In this document: positions 16,101 through 24,879 of the stretch, in pieces | Layout: the number at the start of each line of letters is the position of its first letter | How positions within the stretch are numbered: position 1 is the stretch's first letter | IMG/VR virus record: IMGVR_UViG_3300029267_001908 | Coordinates: 1 to 50,640 of that record | Strand: one strand, 5' to 3' | DNA length: 50,640 bases | Source: a virus | Position numbers and translations under genes: made by a program | The notes under the pieces: generated by a model | Told to the model about the DNA's origin: nothing | Databases searched by the model: none | Seen by the model: only the letters and a program-made list of their open reading frames with translations

Positions 16101-18159
16101 TAACGTTATTAACGTTATGATGCGGGGATCTAAAGAGATAAGGGCGTTGATGAAAGACAGCGCGGAACTCGGGACTACTTATAGTTCTGCTTTCGCCAAG
16201 ATGTCTCAAAAAACATCCGTTCTAATCAAGCGTTTTGAACAAATCAAAGAATCTGTCCTTAATGAATTTGTTGGGGTACTTCTCCCTCATATCATAGAAG
16301 TCGGAAACAAGTTGCTTGACGTTTGGCGCAATAACAGTTCTTATGTTAAGGCGTTTTTTATCGTTGCTGCGAACGTTATCAATCAGTTGTTTTCTATCAT
16401 TGAAAAAGCTGTGCAATTTGCAATTAAAGAGCCTAAAAAGGCGATGGATAAGCTTGTTTCAACCTTAGAAATTACCTGGGAAATCATTGTTGCCTCTTTT
16501 GATTTGTTTATGGATGTTGTCTATAATCGCTTGCTTATGTTCATGTCAAACCTTGGCATTCTGATAGTTAGCTTTCCGATTGAATTTGTAAAGCAGATGT
16601 TTGTTGAGATCAAAAGGGTAGTGTCAACTAATCTCGATAATCTATGGTTAATCATTCAAAGAAAATTCATCTCTTTTCTGGGCGATAAAAGCAAACGAAA
16701 GATACTTGATTTCTTTTCGCCCGGTGTTTCCATGTCGCTTGGCCCGCTTTTAAAGCATGCTGATGTGTTAGAAAAGAAAATTACTAACAAATTGAGAAAA
16801 AGCGGTGTAGGTGTTTACGAGTGGGGAAACGTTTTCAAAAAAACGCTTGTTGATGTCAAAAAAAATGCCGAAGAGCTTGGAAAAGCATTGGAGCATGTAA
16901 CGACGTATGGGTTATCTGACAAAGCTTCTGTTGATGCCTACAAAACAAAGATAAGCAATTTGACCGAACAGCTAAAGCAGAATTTTGCCGGCACGCCGAT
17001 GGAGGCCGAAGCGTTTAAAATCAAGGAGCTTATCTCCCAAAACGCTTTTGATGATGCGCTTAAGAAGGTGGAAGAGTTAAAGCAAAAGTGGATCAAGAGT
17101 ATTGACGACATCGGCAAGAAGCAACTGGAGCTATCAGAGCAAAACAAGAATAACGTTATCGATCATGAAGCGCTTGCAGCGGCAGATATGAAGCGTAAGG
17201 AAGAAGCGCTACACAAGGAAATGCTTGAAACGGTGGATCAGCACGCGAAGCTTGCGGAATTGCGCGCACGGTCAAGCGAAGATACCGCATTGAAGCATGA
17301 AGCGGAACTTGCACAACTACAAGCTAAACATATGCGTGAGCTTGAATCTTACAAAGACATGAAGTTGATGCAGGCGCACTTCGATGAAATTCTTGCATTG
17401 CAGAAAGAAGAGAAAGAAAAGTTACTCGAAAAGCAGCAAATCGAAGTGTTCCATGGGTATCTATCCAATGCAAAAAATGTAACAGGCGGTGTCGCAAATC
17501 TCTTTACGCAATTAAGCGAAGTTGTCGGCAAAGAAAACAAAAAAATGTTCTTGGTTAACAAGGCTGTGAGCATGGCAACAGCAATTGTTAATGTTGCGCA
17601 AGGCGTTACAAAAGCACTTGGCCAAGGCGGTATCATGGGAATAGCTATGGGTGCCTTGGTTGCTGCCGCTGGTGCTATACAGGTAACAAAGATTGCTGCA
17701 CAGCAACCGCAAGGCTTCGCAGAAGGCGGTTTTGTCGCGCAAGGTACAGGCGAGAAGGCCGACAATGTCCCTGCCTGGCTATCACATGGTGAGTTTGTAA
17801 TCCCTGCTGAACGTGTGCGACAAGTCGGTGTTGGCTTCCTGGAGGGCATTAGGCAAGGCAGGAGTCCACTTGCAGCGGCATTGACCGGCAATGTGGGCGC
17901 GGCATTTAGAAATTTGCGTACAAGCTTGCCGGGCATTGCCGCTCCGGCGTTTGCTGGCGGGGGCTCTGTTAGCGCTCAGCCGACGATTAAAACAGACGGC
18001 GGCGAGAAGCAAACGGCGGATAAAAACATTAACATAATGAATATTTTAGAGCCCAATTTATTTGATCAATGGGCTACAACGCCAGCCGCGGAACAGGCGA
18101 TCTTGAACATGATTAGCGCTAATCCCTACGAATTTCAGGCTAGGATGAGCGGCACATGA
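13165..18159 (+). CDS. tail tape measure protein
   Basis: At 1664 residues this is the longest gene in the window, in the usual place after the chaperones. It sets tail length and is threaded inside the tube. The protein is mostly helical with long coiled coils (about 1330-1460). Hydrophobic segments lie near residues 95-115 (LSVIGVIVTAMAGTVLATIA) and 1480-1510 (GIMGIAMGALVAAAGAIQV). A Gly/Ala-rich C-terminal region (GFAEGGFVAQGTGEKADNVP) is the FxxGGF-type motif frequent in tape measures. Using roughly 1.5 angstroms per residue of helix, a tail near 240 nm is expected. The ribosome site is TGGAGTG. Confidence 0.93.
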   Translation: MANTLDILIRIKEVGFKLLDDLNKKLKELQNIGGTVKFDAIEQVGEKINEISKNIERVAQSTSKVIDSVASQAQDVAATTAGRIGKAGRSAQETFLARLSVIGVIVTAMAGTVLATIAQRMYSINTVFDLINRRLSSFGSLSKYINQNLISADLIMGAAHDKIKHLKLPIELINHQAALLARNFNVLLSVFRTLIASSFDFFVLKFAFQEISVLIRRIIGKGEASLTPLQRASRLVSTLDIGLHQAELTMGRMFKTAMFGILTFVGPFNGILMALPFLNSMITSVLNVFTVPSLKIKSFFGDVRSSLVLIFLHLRKLGKAGLPAMLGVAKGFTKMRKEADKSENVLRKMGSGEQLRPLQALSKMKFPMAKQFQSALVEFRMFAQEMIKKLAVIAATLQLTLGASTADIENIEQKANKALSSVKYKIDTTVKAFENGPNAAKRFATQTAQALQNVSSKKLQVKSDIPRQEKLKNAIKEIENRVKISQEKAREALGKTEQKFKDQAQAVRLVSNGFQGLRQTVKGVSLPSNFVVKFDVALKSLSKEFHWVAKLASEAMLAVFDFNKNASSGLKIKTSSDYKKLAGFFASLDMYLKGASKLESFKKRLNGLTESLRKFALVTKDKTFADRIPEAIHKGITLDKTKLATALLPLKKALSSLGNEGKIAGKHLNEQLTSYFAKSVKGLLSSQDVSRVRDALSNFMLNAVDPKKVDAVKDAIMQRAVQGLENSGSKLKASGEKITKQLSNGIKEGGKHVRKAGRLTAQDFMDYAPQSPAKVGPLRKLVKSGSLIPYYLSQGIKNGKKHVKTASKSVAENIANFFPRSLPVVGPLVKLVKMGLLIPYYLGIGIKKGISGVISIVDGLANKIREVVDKAALSLRLSFRAGVDVEKIKALDNALLEAGAKAQDLQYAFVGIRKSLNTAFDAKKMGRLSQIGIDMDSIRRSTDPVLALFFAVSDALKRLPLDSKAAREALDLVGVTAQSNVINVMMRGSKEIRALMKDSAELGTTYSSAFAKMSQKTSVLIKRFEQIKESVLNEFVGVLLPHIIEVGNKLLDVWRNNSSYVKAFFIVAANVINQLFSIIEKAVQFAIKEPKKAMDKLVSTLEITWEIIVASFDLFMDVVYNRLLMFMSNLGILIVSFPIEFVKQMFVEIKRVVSTNLDNLWLIIQRKFISFLGDKSKRKILDFFSPGVSMSLGPLLKHADVLEKKITNKLRKSGVGVYEWGNVFKKTLVDVKKNAEELGKALEHVTTYGLSDKASVDAYKTKISNLTEQLKQNFAGTPMEAEAFKIKELISQNAFDDALKKVEELKQKWIKSIDDIGKKQLELSEQNKNNVIDHEALAAADMKRKEEALHKEMLETVDQHAKLAELRARSSEDTALKHEAELAQLQAKHMRELESYKDMKLMQAHFDEILALQKEEKEKLLEKQQIEVFHGYLSNAKNVTGGVANLFTQLSEVVGKENKKMFLVNKAVSMATAIVNVAQGVTKALGQGGIMGIAMGALVAAAGAIQVTKIAAQQPQGFAEGGFVAQGTGEKADNVPAWLSHGEFVIPAERVRQVGVGFLEGIRQGRSPLAAALTGNVGAAFRNLRTSLPGIAAPAFAGGGSVSAQPTIKTDGGEKQTADKNINIMNILEPNLFDQWATTPAAEQAILNMISANPYEFQARMSGT

Positions 18160-18791
18160 GTAATCTTGAAGCGTACAAATTAAGCTATGAAGATTACGAC
18201 GTGTACCCCTGGTTTTATCGCTGTAATTGGGGTAAAGCGGTAAAAGTCAAAACGTTTTTTGAAACGGTTGTTGCAAGATCAAAAGATCATTACGAGCAAC
18301 GACGCCCTTTGTATCGATATCCACAACGAGAGGTGGAGGCGTCGTTTTTGATGACTGATACAGAGAATCAACGCATCGTAAACGACATAGCGTTTCTGCT
18401 CGGAAAGATTGTTTTGTTTCCGATCTATAGCGAGGTGATGCGACCAACGAATGTTCTGTACAATCAGGTTTATGTATACACCAACGATCCTTTCGAATAT
18501 TACTTCCATCTGAATTGTGCAAACGTTTACAACACGCAAAGGCTTATATTCTCTGATGAAGAGAGCGGTCTATACAACACGTACCTGCTTGACGACATCT
18601 TAGTTGACCGGATAGAAGTTAGCGCGTTGATAGGCGAAAACTATGCGAAAGAAAGCACTTGGATATGGCCGGCGGTGTTCGGGGTGATTGAAAAGCCGAC
18701 GATAAATCCAATTACCGATAATTGCAAAGAGATAATAATCAAATTCAAGGAAACGATTTTGCATGAAGATCCTGATGGATGGGTTTGGTAA
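18156..18791 (+). CDS. minor tail protein, distal tail candidate
   Basis: A 211-residue, aromatic-rich protein starting on the ATGA of the tape measure stop. The N-terminal half (YDVYPWFYRCNWGKAVKVKT) is beta-like. In gene-transfer-agent and related tails the genes after the tape measure code for distal tail, hub, peptidase and tip proteins; this is the first of that series here. I do not recognise the family itself. Confidence 0.5.
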   Translation: MSNLEAYKLSYEDYDVYPWFYRCNWGKAVKVKTFFETVVARSKDHYEQRRPLYRYPQREVEASFLMTDTENQRIVNDIAFLLGKIVLFPIYSEVMRPTNVLYNQVYVYTNDPFEYYFHLNCANVYNTQRLIFSDEESGLYNTYLLDDILVDRIEVSALIGENYAKESTWIWPAVFGVIEKPTINPITDNCKEIIIKFKETILHEDPDGWVW

Positions 18792-19420
18792 TGGCAGATG
18801 ACAAAACAGGACTCGGAACGCATAGTGATATATTCGAATACAAGCCAAACTGGGCGCAAGCTCAAGATTTTAGTTTCCATGTCGCGCATAAAATTTTTGG
18901 GTTTCCAGGCACTATTCACAAAATGTTTAATTTTGACAGTGGCGGCGTATCTCCGGTTGTAATGAAGTTCGGCTATTCTGCGATGGAAAAAGAAGACGAA
19001 TTTAATTTGCTGTCGTTTTTTGCAGACAGCAACGGTAGACATGAGGCGTTTTGGTGTCCGTCATTTTCAAATGATTTTTCGTTAGTTTCCAATGCTTCAT
19101 TAGGTGCGACCTATTTAGAAGTTGCCCCTAATCATTTTTTCGATGAAACGCTTGGCACGAATAACGAGAGAATCTATATCGAAAAAACAAACGGGGATGT
19201 GATCACACGCCAAATAACCGACGCGGACGATGTCGGCGATGTGACGAGGTTAGACCTGGACACCGTTCTTGCCGCTGCGCTTGATATATCGGATGTATTG
19301 CTTTTTAGTCGAATGTATCTTGTGAGGTTTGGCGATGATCGTTTTGATATCAAATCAATAAATCATCACGTCGGCGATGTAACACTAAATTTTGTCGAAT
19401 GCAATAGAGAGATGGATTAA
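18791..19420 (+). CDS. distal tail protein-like (DUF2460-type position)
   Basis: A 209-residue beta-rich protein starting on a TAATG overlap with the previous gene. The central segment PVVMKFGYSAMEKEDEFNLL is followed by a segment about filling in surface coordinates (FFADSNGRHEAFWCPSF), a pattern that reminds me of distal tail proteins in which a residue run handles grid-like contacts. Its place just before the DUF2163-like hub matches the DUF2460 gene of the gene transfer agent series. The assignment is by context. Confidence 0.5.
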   Translation: MADDKTGLGTHSDIFEYKPNWAQAQDFSFHVAHKIFGFPGTIHKMFNFDSGGVSPVVMKFGYSAMEKEDEFNLLSFFADSNGRHEAFWCPSFSNDFSLVSNASLGATYLEVAPNHFFDETLGTNNERIYIEKTNGDVITRQITDADDVGDVTRLDLDTVLAAALDISDVLLFSRMYLVRFGDDRFDIKSINHHVGDVTLNFVECNREMD

Positions 19421-20262
19421 TGGGTGATTTGCTCGTAAAAATGCAGGAAATTCAATGCGAAGCGATGGCCGAGATATATGATTTTTGGGTATATCAAGAA
19501 AACGGCATCGGATATGAAGGCATTTTTGAGCAGCACGAGCGATTGACATCTTTTTCAGAGCCAATCACATATGGTGGATATGTATACCAACCGACAACGA
19601 TAAAACGCACACAGGTAAAGCAGGATGACGGCTTCAAAGATCAATCAATCACGGTGTCTGCAAACTTAACTCCACTTTTCAGCTCCTACATTGCCAATTA
19701 CCCCGTAATGCCAATCAATGTTCTAATCAGAAAAGTGCTTGTTTCTGATCCGAACAATTTTGTAATTACTATTCTCAGGGGGAGAGTAAAAGCATTCTCT
19801 TTGAAAGATCAGCAAGTCAGCGTGCAATGTATCGGCGGGAGTTCAATTTTTGGACGCAAATGTCCACCATATATATATCAGAGCTATTGCAATCATCAGT
19901 TATTCGATGACAGGTGCGGCGTCGACGCTAATAGTTATTATCGCGAGCTATCCAAAAATGACAATTCGTGGAATGGATCAGAATTAACTAATGCTGATTT
20001 AGCTGGGGATGCCGCCGGGTATTGGACCGGAGGTCAAATTTTCGATGACGGATTGCTAGACAAACGCATTGTTACGTATCACAGCGGGAGTATGCTTCGA
20101 GTTAACGTTCCTTTCCCGTATGCTGATTCTGGTTGGTATATCGTTGTCGCCGGGTGCGATAAGTCCCCGGCGACTTGCAAAACGAAGTTTAACAATTTTG
20201 ACAACTTCCTTGGGTTTCCTTATATCCCCAATAATAACCCGGTTGTGTTTGGATTAAAATGA
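19420..20262 (+). CDS. tail hub protein, DUF2163/BR0599-like
   Basis: A 280-residue protein with the features of the phage BR0599/DUF2163 family. The N-terminal beta domain covers a segment with IDFWVYQENG-type strands, and a cysteine-bearing region reads CPPYIYQSYCNHQLFDDRCG (about 145-165). In the Rhodobacter gene transfer agent the equivalent hub protein joins the tube to the tip and holds an iron-sulfur cluster through such cysteines. It shares one base with the upstream gene and four with the peptidase gene. Confidence 0.7.
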   Translation: MGDLLVKMQEIQCEAMAEIYDFWVYQENGIGYEGIFEQHERLTSFSEPITYGGYVYQPTTIKRTQVKQDDGFKDQSITVSANLTPLFSSYIANYPVMPINVLIRKVLVSDPNNFVITILRGRVKAFSLKDQQVSVQCIGGSSIFGRKCPPYIYQSYCNHQLFDDRCGVDANSYYRELSKNDNSWNGSELTNADLAGDAAGYWTGGQIFDDGLLDKRIVTYHSGSMLRVNVPFPYADSGWYIVVAGCDKSPATCKTKFNNFDNFLGFPYIPNNNPVVFGLK

Positions 20263-20741
20263 CACCATATTTTGCCATACCAGAAAACAAAAGCCGCTAC
20301 GAAAAAATCCTGCGCAGCTGGATTGGAACTCCGTATAGGCATGCTACCGTGCTAAAAGGCAGGGCGGCGGATTGCGTGTTGTTTGTTGCGGCAACATTGG
20401 TTGAACTTGGCGTTTTGCCGCAGTTGCCGAATATGGGCTACTACTGGCGAGACTGGCCGGTGCACGGAAGAGAAGAATTCCTACTTAAAAGTATCGACAC
20501 CTACCGAAAAGATTTGATCGATGGTTTGTTTTTGGAACGTTTTGAGGCCGACGAAAAGGAAGTGATTTGGGGCGATTGGATGATTTTCAAAATGTTTACA
20601 AAATTTTCAAATCATAGTGTTGTATATCTCGACGACAACCAAATTTTACACGCGGTTGTTAACGATAAAGTCCGCATTGAGCAGTATAGCAAAGGCTATA
20701 GAAACAGGCACACATACACGTATAGGCTACACCTAAAATGA
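20259..20741 (+). CDS. NlpC/P60-type cell wall peptidase of the tail tip
   Basis: A 160-residue peptidase with a candidate catalytic Cys39 in RAADCVLFVAA and His119 in KFSNHSVVYLDD, followed by His131 in ILHAV. NlpC/P60 enzymes cut the peptide part of peptidoglycan; in tails they open the wall locally during DNA entry. The gene sits between the hub and tip genes, as in gene transfer agents and lambda (gpK). ATGA overlaps join it to both neighbours. It is the only wall-cutting enzyme I recognise in the window. Confidence 0.8.
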   Translation: MTPYFAIPENKSRYEKILRSWIGTPYRHATVLKGRAADCVLFVAATLVELGVLPQLPNMGYYWRDWPVHGREEFLLKSIDTYRKDLIDGLFLERFEADEKEVIWGDWMIFKMFTKFSNHSVVYLDDNQILHAVVNDKVRIEQYSKGYRNRHTYTYRLHLK

Positions 20742-23134
20742 TCGTTGATGTTCTATTGACAACTCTATTGTATACGTTCGCGGCGGTGATCTATCATCAA
20801 AGCGTTTTCGTTTATCATGCTGGCATTGTTTCTCTCATTGTGTTAGGCGTTACCGTAGCGCTCACGGTTGCAATGACCGCATACATGATGATGTCGCAAG
20901 GATCGCAGGGCGCGGCACATCAAGACGATGCGGCGCCGGCCACGATGGACAGCCTAAACATGACACAAGTCCGCGAGGGTACAACCGTAGCGCTCACATA
21001 CGGCACGGTCAAGTTAGCCGGTAACCTAATATGGTACGGCAATTTTCGCAGCAAAGCGCAGTATCAAGAGTCCAGCATGGGCGGCGGTAAAGGCATGGGC
21101 GGCGGTGGCGGTGGCGGGACGCAACGCTATATATCAGGATACAAATACTACATCGACGCCTGGCAAGCGATTTGCCATGGTAAGGTGAGTCTTGAAACAA
21201 CCTATGTTGCAGACAAAGAACGAACCGTTTCGGCTAATTCGACGACGTGGAACGATGGAACGATGGACACCTACTCAGACCGACCAGGCGATAACGCCAA
21301 TAGGCTGTTAGGTGTAGCTCATATTTTCTGGTACAAATGGTACCTCGGGAAAAACAAAACGTACATGCCGACAGTGCATTATGTCGTGCAGAAAGAGCTA
21401 GACGACACCGTCATTACAAACGCAAATCACGCCGACGGCAGCAGCAATCCGGCAGCAATAATATATGACCTGATGGTTAATCACAGCGGTTTTCTATCAG
21501 ATGATTTAGATATTGATGAGGCGTCGTTTCAGGCGGCGGCGGATTATTGGGAGGACAGGGATTACGGGCTTAATCTTGTGTTTAACAGCCAGATGGATTT
21601 TGCTCAGATGGTGCGCAAGGTGTTGGGATACGTCGACGGCATATTGTATCAGGATTTAGAGGGACAATGGAAATTAAACCCTTATGATCCCACGGCTACG
21701 GGCACGGTGACGCTTTCCAAAAGTGATTTTCTTGATTTCAAGATGGCCAGACCATCTTATGAAGGCACACCCAACGTCTTTATCGGCAACTACACCGATA
21801 AAGACATGGACTATACACGCCGATCTGTAGCGTGGCGCAACGACGCGAACGTTGCCTTTGTAGGCGAAAAGCGCAAGACGATAGATTTGTCAGGATTTCA
21901 CAATCTGACCATCGCCTCAAAACGCATCGCAGAAATAGGAAAACGTTTGAGCTACCCGGCTGCAAGTATTGAATTTACTACAAATTTAGGGTTTCATAGT
22001 TTGGAGTTGGGCGATGTTATTGGTGTCAGCCACTCCGATTATGGCATTGTTTCGATGGCTTTTCGTGTCGTATCGGTGAGCCTGGAGGAGATCGATAAAA
22101 ATCAGCTTAAATTTAAAGCCATCCAGCAGGTTGAAGCGATGTTTGACGACGAGCACTGGACCAGCGGCGGTAGCGCTGGAAGCGGTATAAATACAGTCGT
22201 TACACCGTTTGTCAACCAACGGTTATTTGAGTTGCCGTTTTCGCGTTCGTGGGGGCATGACCCGGCCTTTTTGGTGCTTGCCGCGAGAATCGGAGAAGAA
22301 ACCGGCTTAAGTTTGATGTTCTCTTACGACAATGTTGATTACAACCTTGTTGATAATTTTAGCGGTTTTTCTCAGCACGGAACACTTGATGAGGCGTACC
22401 CGATAGACACTAAAACGATCGATGATGAAAATGGAATTTTGTACACTCCGACAAGGGAAGACCCTGAATTTGCAACGATTTCAAGGTCTGAACTGTTTGC
22501 CACATCCCGCGTTATCATCATAAATGATGAAATGATGACGTTTCAGACCGTGACGCCGGAGGGGGATGACGCATATAGGTTGACAGGTATTATTCGTAAT
22601 CGATTGCACACGCCACGGCAGGCGCACTCTGTTGACGATGATGTGTGGATTACAAATATTAGCATGCAAAACATTTTGCCGGCGGTCAAATCTGGCGATT
22701 TCTACGTAAAATTTGTGCCGTACATGTTGGAGACTGAGGGGGAAGCCGCATCGGCAACCGCCATACATGTTACAACGGAGTGGAAAGGCAAGACGCCGTG
22801 GGGCGCTGGTAGATTGGTTGGTGTTCGAACCGGGACAAGTTTAGCCTTAACGATTTGGCCATATACGCAGGATTACAGCGGATCGGGAACAGAGCCGGAA
22901 GACTCGTACACCGATCAAGGACCAGAATTTCCGCATGAAGGCGATTTTGAATTGGTCTACGGCAGCACAACCGAGTACACAGAATTGACACAGAAAACAA
23001 TAACGATACCGGTAGGCGCTACAACGGTGGTTGTAAAAATGCGCAATTACGGAATGTTGAGCAGGTCATTGACGCTCAGCGTCGGTGCCGGTGACGGTAC
23101 ATATATAGCAAATCAGGACGTGACACATGCCTAG
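20738..23134 (+). CDS. tail tip/host specificity protein (gpJ- or megatron-like)
   Basis: A 798-residue protein. Two hydrophobic stretches lie at the N-terminus (about 3-20 and 28-52), as in the lambda gpI/gpJ-type tip region. A Gly-rich loop (GGGKGMGGGGGGG) precedes a tail-protein core with ANRLLGVAHIFWYKWYLGKN and FNSQMDFAQMVRKVLGYVDG; the latter motif recurs in phage tip proteins that bind the hub and the receptor. It begins on the ATGA of the peptidase stop. The C-terminal part is beta-rich and may contact the host surface. Confidence 0.8.
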   Translation: MIVDVLLTTLLYTFAAVIYHQSVFVYHAGIVSLIVLGVTVALTVAMTAYMMMSQGSQGAAHQDDAAPATMDSLNMTQVREGTTVALTYGTVKLAGNLIWYGNFRSKAQYQESSMGGGKGMGGGGGGGTQRYISGYKYYIDAWQAICHGKVSLETTYVADKERTVSANSTTWNDGTMDTYSDRPGDNANRLLGVAHIFWYKWYLGKNKTYMPTVHYVVQKELDDTVITNANHADGSSNPAAIIYDLMVNHSGFLSDDLDIDEASFQAAADYWEDRDYGLNLVFNSQMDFAQMVRKVLGYVDGILYQDLEGQWKLNPYDPTATGTVTLSKSDFLDFKMARPSYEGTPNVFIGNYTDKDMDYTRRSVAWRNDANVAFVGEKRKTIDLSGFHNLTIASKRIAEIGKRLSYPAASIEFTTNLGFHSLELGDVIGVSHSDYGIVSMAFRVVSVSLEEIDKNQLKFKAIQQVEAMFDDEHWTSGGSAGSGINTVVTPFVNQRLFELPFSRSWGHDPAFLVLAARIGEETGLSLMFSYDNVDYNLVDNFSGFSQHGTLDEAYPIDTKTIDDENGILYTPTREDPEFATISRSELFATSRVIIINDEMMTFQTVTPEGDDAYRLTGIIRNRLHTPRQAHSVDDDVWITNISMQNILPAVKSGDFYVKFVPYMLETEGEAASATAIHVTTEWKGKTPWGAGRLVGVRTGTSLALTIWPYTQDYSGSGTEPEDSYTDQGPEFPHEGDFELVYGSTTEYTELTQKTITIPVGATTVVVKMRNYGMLSRSLTLSVGAGDGTYIANQDVTHA

Positions 23135-23891
23135 AAAATTAGCGAGCGAAAAAAGATTGAAGGCCGTAGAGCTAGACGACGAAGGCCGAAGCGCATGGTT
23201 TAAATATAAGTTCGAACGGTTTATGAAAAAAATCGAGGTCGACAAGCAGGCCAAGTCTGTGTCGAAGGCGATTTTGACATCAGGCATTGAAACGCTTGGA
23301 TACAGTCTACAGGGTTGGGATGCCGTGCTTGACACCGATTTGGAATTGATCGATGAAAAAGTTGGTGGCCCGTTTTCGTCTACGTATGATATTGGCGATA
23401 ACCGAACAACCGTTACCGATAATAGCACAACGCAGGCAGACCCGGACGCCATAACAGCGCAGACGCTAACAGACAATAGCGGAGGTACGCCGAGCGATAC
23501 TATAGCCGCGTTGGTCATTGACCCTGCTGCGTACACGTCGGCAACCATGACCGACAGCAGCGGCGGCACGCCCGGGTTAACAATCGGCGCCGTGTCCGGC
23601 AGTGGCGCAGATACGGCGATCAATGATAATTTTGCCAGCACAGGTGATCAAATAAACAAATTGATTGTCGACATCGGCGCGATCCGTACGGAACTAAACG
23701 CGGAAGATGACAACCTAAACACAATAAATGCTTCGCTGGTAGACGAAATCAACAAACTAAAGACGGATTTGACATCCGTGAGAACGGCGCTTGTAGGCGT
23801 GATTGACTACGCCGACGCACTTAAAGCAACGGTAAACGCCTTGCAGGGCAAACTGAGAGAAACGAACGGCTGTGGAATTTTTGACGATTAA
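23127..23891 (+). CDS. tail-associated protein with coiled coil
   Basis: A 254-residue protein overlapping the tip gene by eight bases. The N-terminal 90 residues are charged. The middle has two copies of a TxTDNSGGTPSDT-like segment (TLTDNSGGTPSDTIAALV and TMTDSSGGTPGLTIGAVS), and the C-terminal 80 residues form a heptad coiled coil (INKLIVDIGAIRTELNAEDD onwards), suggesting a trimeric fibre or connector. The family is not recognised. Confidence 0.55.
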   Translation: MPRKLASEKRLKAVELDDEGRSAWFKYKFERFMKKIEVDKQAKSVSKAILTSGIETLGYSLQGWDAVLDTDLELIDEKVGGPFSSTYDIGDNRTTVTDNSTTQADPDAITAQTLTDNSGGTPSDTIAALVIDPAAYTSATMTDSSGGTPGLTIGAVSGSGADTAINDNFASTGDQINKLIVDIGAIRTELNAEDDNLNTINASLVDEINKLKTDLTSVRTALVGVIDYADALKATVNALQGKLRETNGCGIFDD

Positions 23892-23899
23892 TCGGGAAG

Positions 23900-23917
23900 T
23901 GTTCGAACGTTCGAACA
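23900..23917. repeat. palindrome GTTCGAACGTTCGAAC, copy 3
   Basis: The 16-bp core at 23901-23916 is extended by one pair to a perfect 18-bp palindrome. It lies in a 38-bp gap between two genes, directly in front of the GTGGAGG ribosome site of the next gene, the same arrangement as before the tape measure. Confidence 0.85.
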
Positions 23918-23929
23918 GTGGAGGTAGAC

Positions 23930-24685
23930 ATGGGAAAGAACGAAAAAGATTTGCTGGATAAAACAGCGGACATGTGGCGAGAGCCTGTCAAGGGCGTGTT
24001 CGATATCATCGAACGCATAAATATGTTGATAGCGTTTTTCGGTGACAAATGGCCGAAGATACAAGGGATGATCGATTGGGTCAAGACGGTTTGGCCTGAG
24101 CTGTTAGCCTTGAAAGACAAGGTAATCGTTATCTGGACCAAGATCCTTTATTTCATTAAGGAGGTGTTTCGCCAGCTTGAACCGGGCATCTACAGCAAGG
24201 TTGTTGCGGAGTTAAAGGAAAAAGACAAGTGGCCGAAAGATCCGAGATCGTTTCCATTTTTTGAGTTTTTCACTAATCCAGAAATCATAAACGGAGCCGT
24301 AACAATCCTTGTGAGCGTGTTTAATGGTATCGCTTCGTTGTTCGGTGGTGGTGATAAATCCAGCACACCTAAAGGAGTAGCGCGCGATTCTAAAGGCGTT
24401 TTGGCGACGTTGCAAAGCATCGAGTCGGCAATTGGATTGCTGCCTGATCTGTTGGCTAAGTCCAAGGAGCGTGGGGATAAGAGCATTGATGAGCTTATCG
24501 CGTTTATGGAGAAAAACTTTCTTAAGGATGACGGCCTGAAAACGGTAATCAACGAAGCGGTGGGTGATGCGGTAGAAGTTGGAGTTGCCGCTGGCATGGA
24601 AGACGCTTTCCATCGCGGCAGATTTGAATCCACATCTGAGTGGGTGCCTAACGAAAACGGGCACGAGGACGATGAGGACGAGTAA
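23930..24685 (+). CDS. hypothetical protein, possible lysis or virion protein
   Basis: A 251-residue protein with GTGGAGG eight bases before the chosen ATG. It has aromatic, amphipathic helices (MWREPVKGVFDIIERINMLI and IDWVKTVWPELLALKDKVIV), one hydrophobic segment (IINGAVTILVSVFNGIASLF, about 130-150) and an acidic C-terminus. I do not recognise the family. A membrane-facing or holin-like role is possible because no lysis genes are otherwise visible, but a kinase-caspase partner or tail protein is equally possible. Confidence 0.5.
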   Translation: MGKNEKDLLDKTADMWREPVKGVFDIIERINMLIAFFGDKWPKIQGMIDWVKTVWPELLALKDKVIVIWTKILYFIKEVFRQLEPGIYSKVVAELKEKDKWPKDPRSFPFFEFFTNPEIINGAVTILVSVFNGIASLFGGGDKSSTPKGVARDSKGVLATLQSIESAIGLLPDLLAKSKERGDKSIDELIAFMEKNFLKDDGLKTVINEAVGDAVEVGVAAGMEDAFHRGRFESTSEWVPNENGHEDDEDE

Positions 24686-24687
24686 AA

Positions 24688-24879
24688 ATGATGTCTCCTC
24701 GACAGTTTGTCAAAGCGGTCAAGATTGACCGCAGATACAAAAAAGAAGATCGGAAATGGTTAGAAAGCAGACCTACGCCGGAAGAGACGCAGGCGATAAT
24801 AGAATTAGCGTTATCGATAAGGAAAGAGGACGATGAGCGACGAAACAGAACTCTCGTTAATGGAAACCGAAAAGCCTGA
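24688..24879 (+). CDS. small charged hypothetical protein
   Basis: A 63-residue, highly charged protein beginning two bases after the previous stop. It contains TPEETQAIIELALSIRKEDD. The next gene starts 47 nt before its end. No family is recognised. Tight packing in the operon and the overlap support it as a real gene, though the ribosome site is weak. Confidence 0.45.
   Translation: MMSPRQFVKAVKIDRRYKKEDRKWLESRPTPEETQAIIELALSIRKEDDERRNRTLVNGNRKA

Noticed and set aside
17349-17936. Long open frame on the - strand within the tape measure gene
   Set aside because: It overlaps a clear conserved gene, has no homology-like features and no ribosome site; it is a shadow of the coding strand.
20259-20741. 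NlpC/P60 protein as the endolysin
   Set aside because: Its ATGA-linked place between hub and tip genes matches tail-associated peptidases, not lysis cassettes.
4539-23917. GTTCGAACGTTCGAAC palindromes as LexA/SOS boxes
   Set aside because: The GTTC/GAAC half-sites have no spacer or a four-base spacer; known LexA boxes need other spacings (GTTC-N7-GTTC, or GAAC-N4-GTTC), so the match is not supported.
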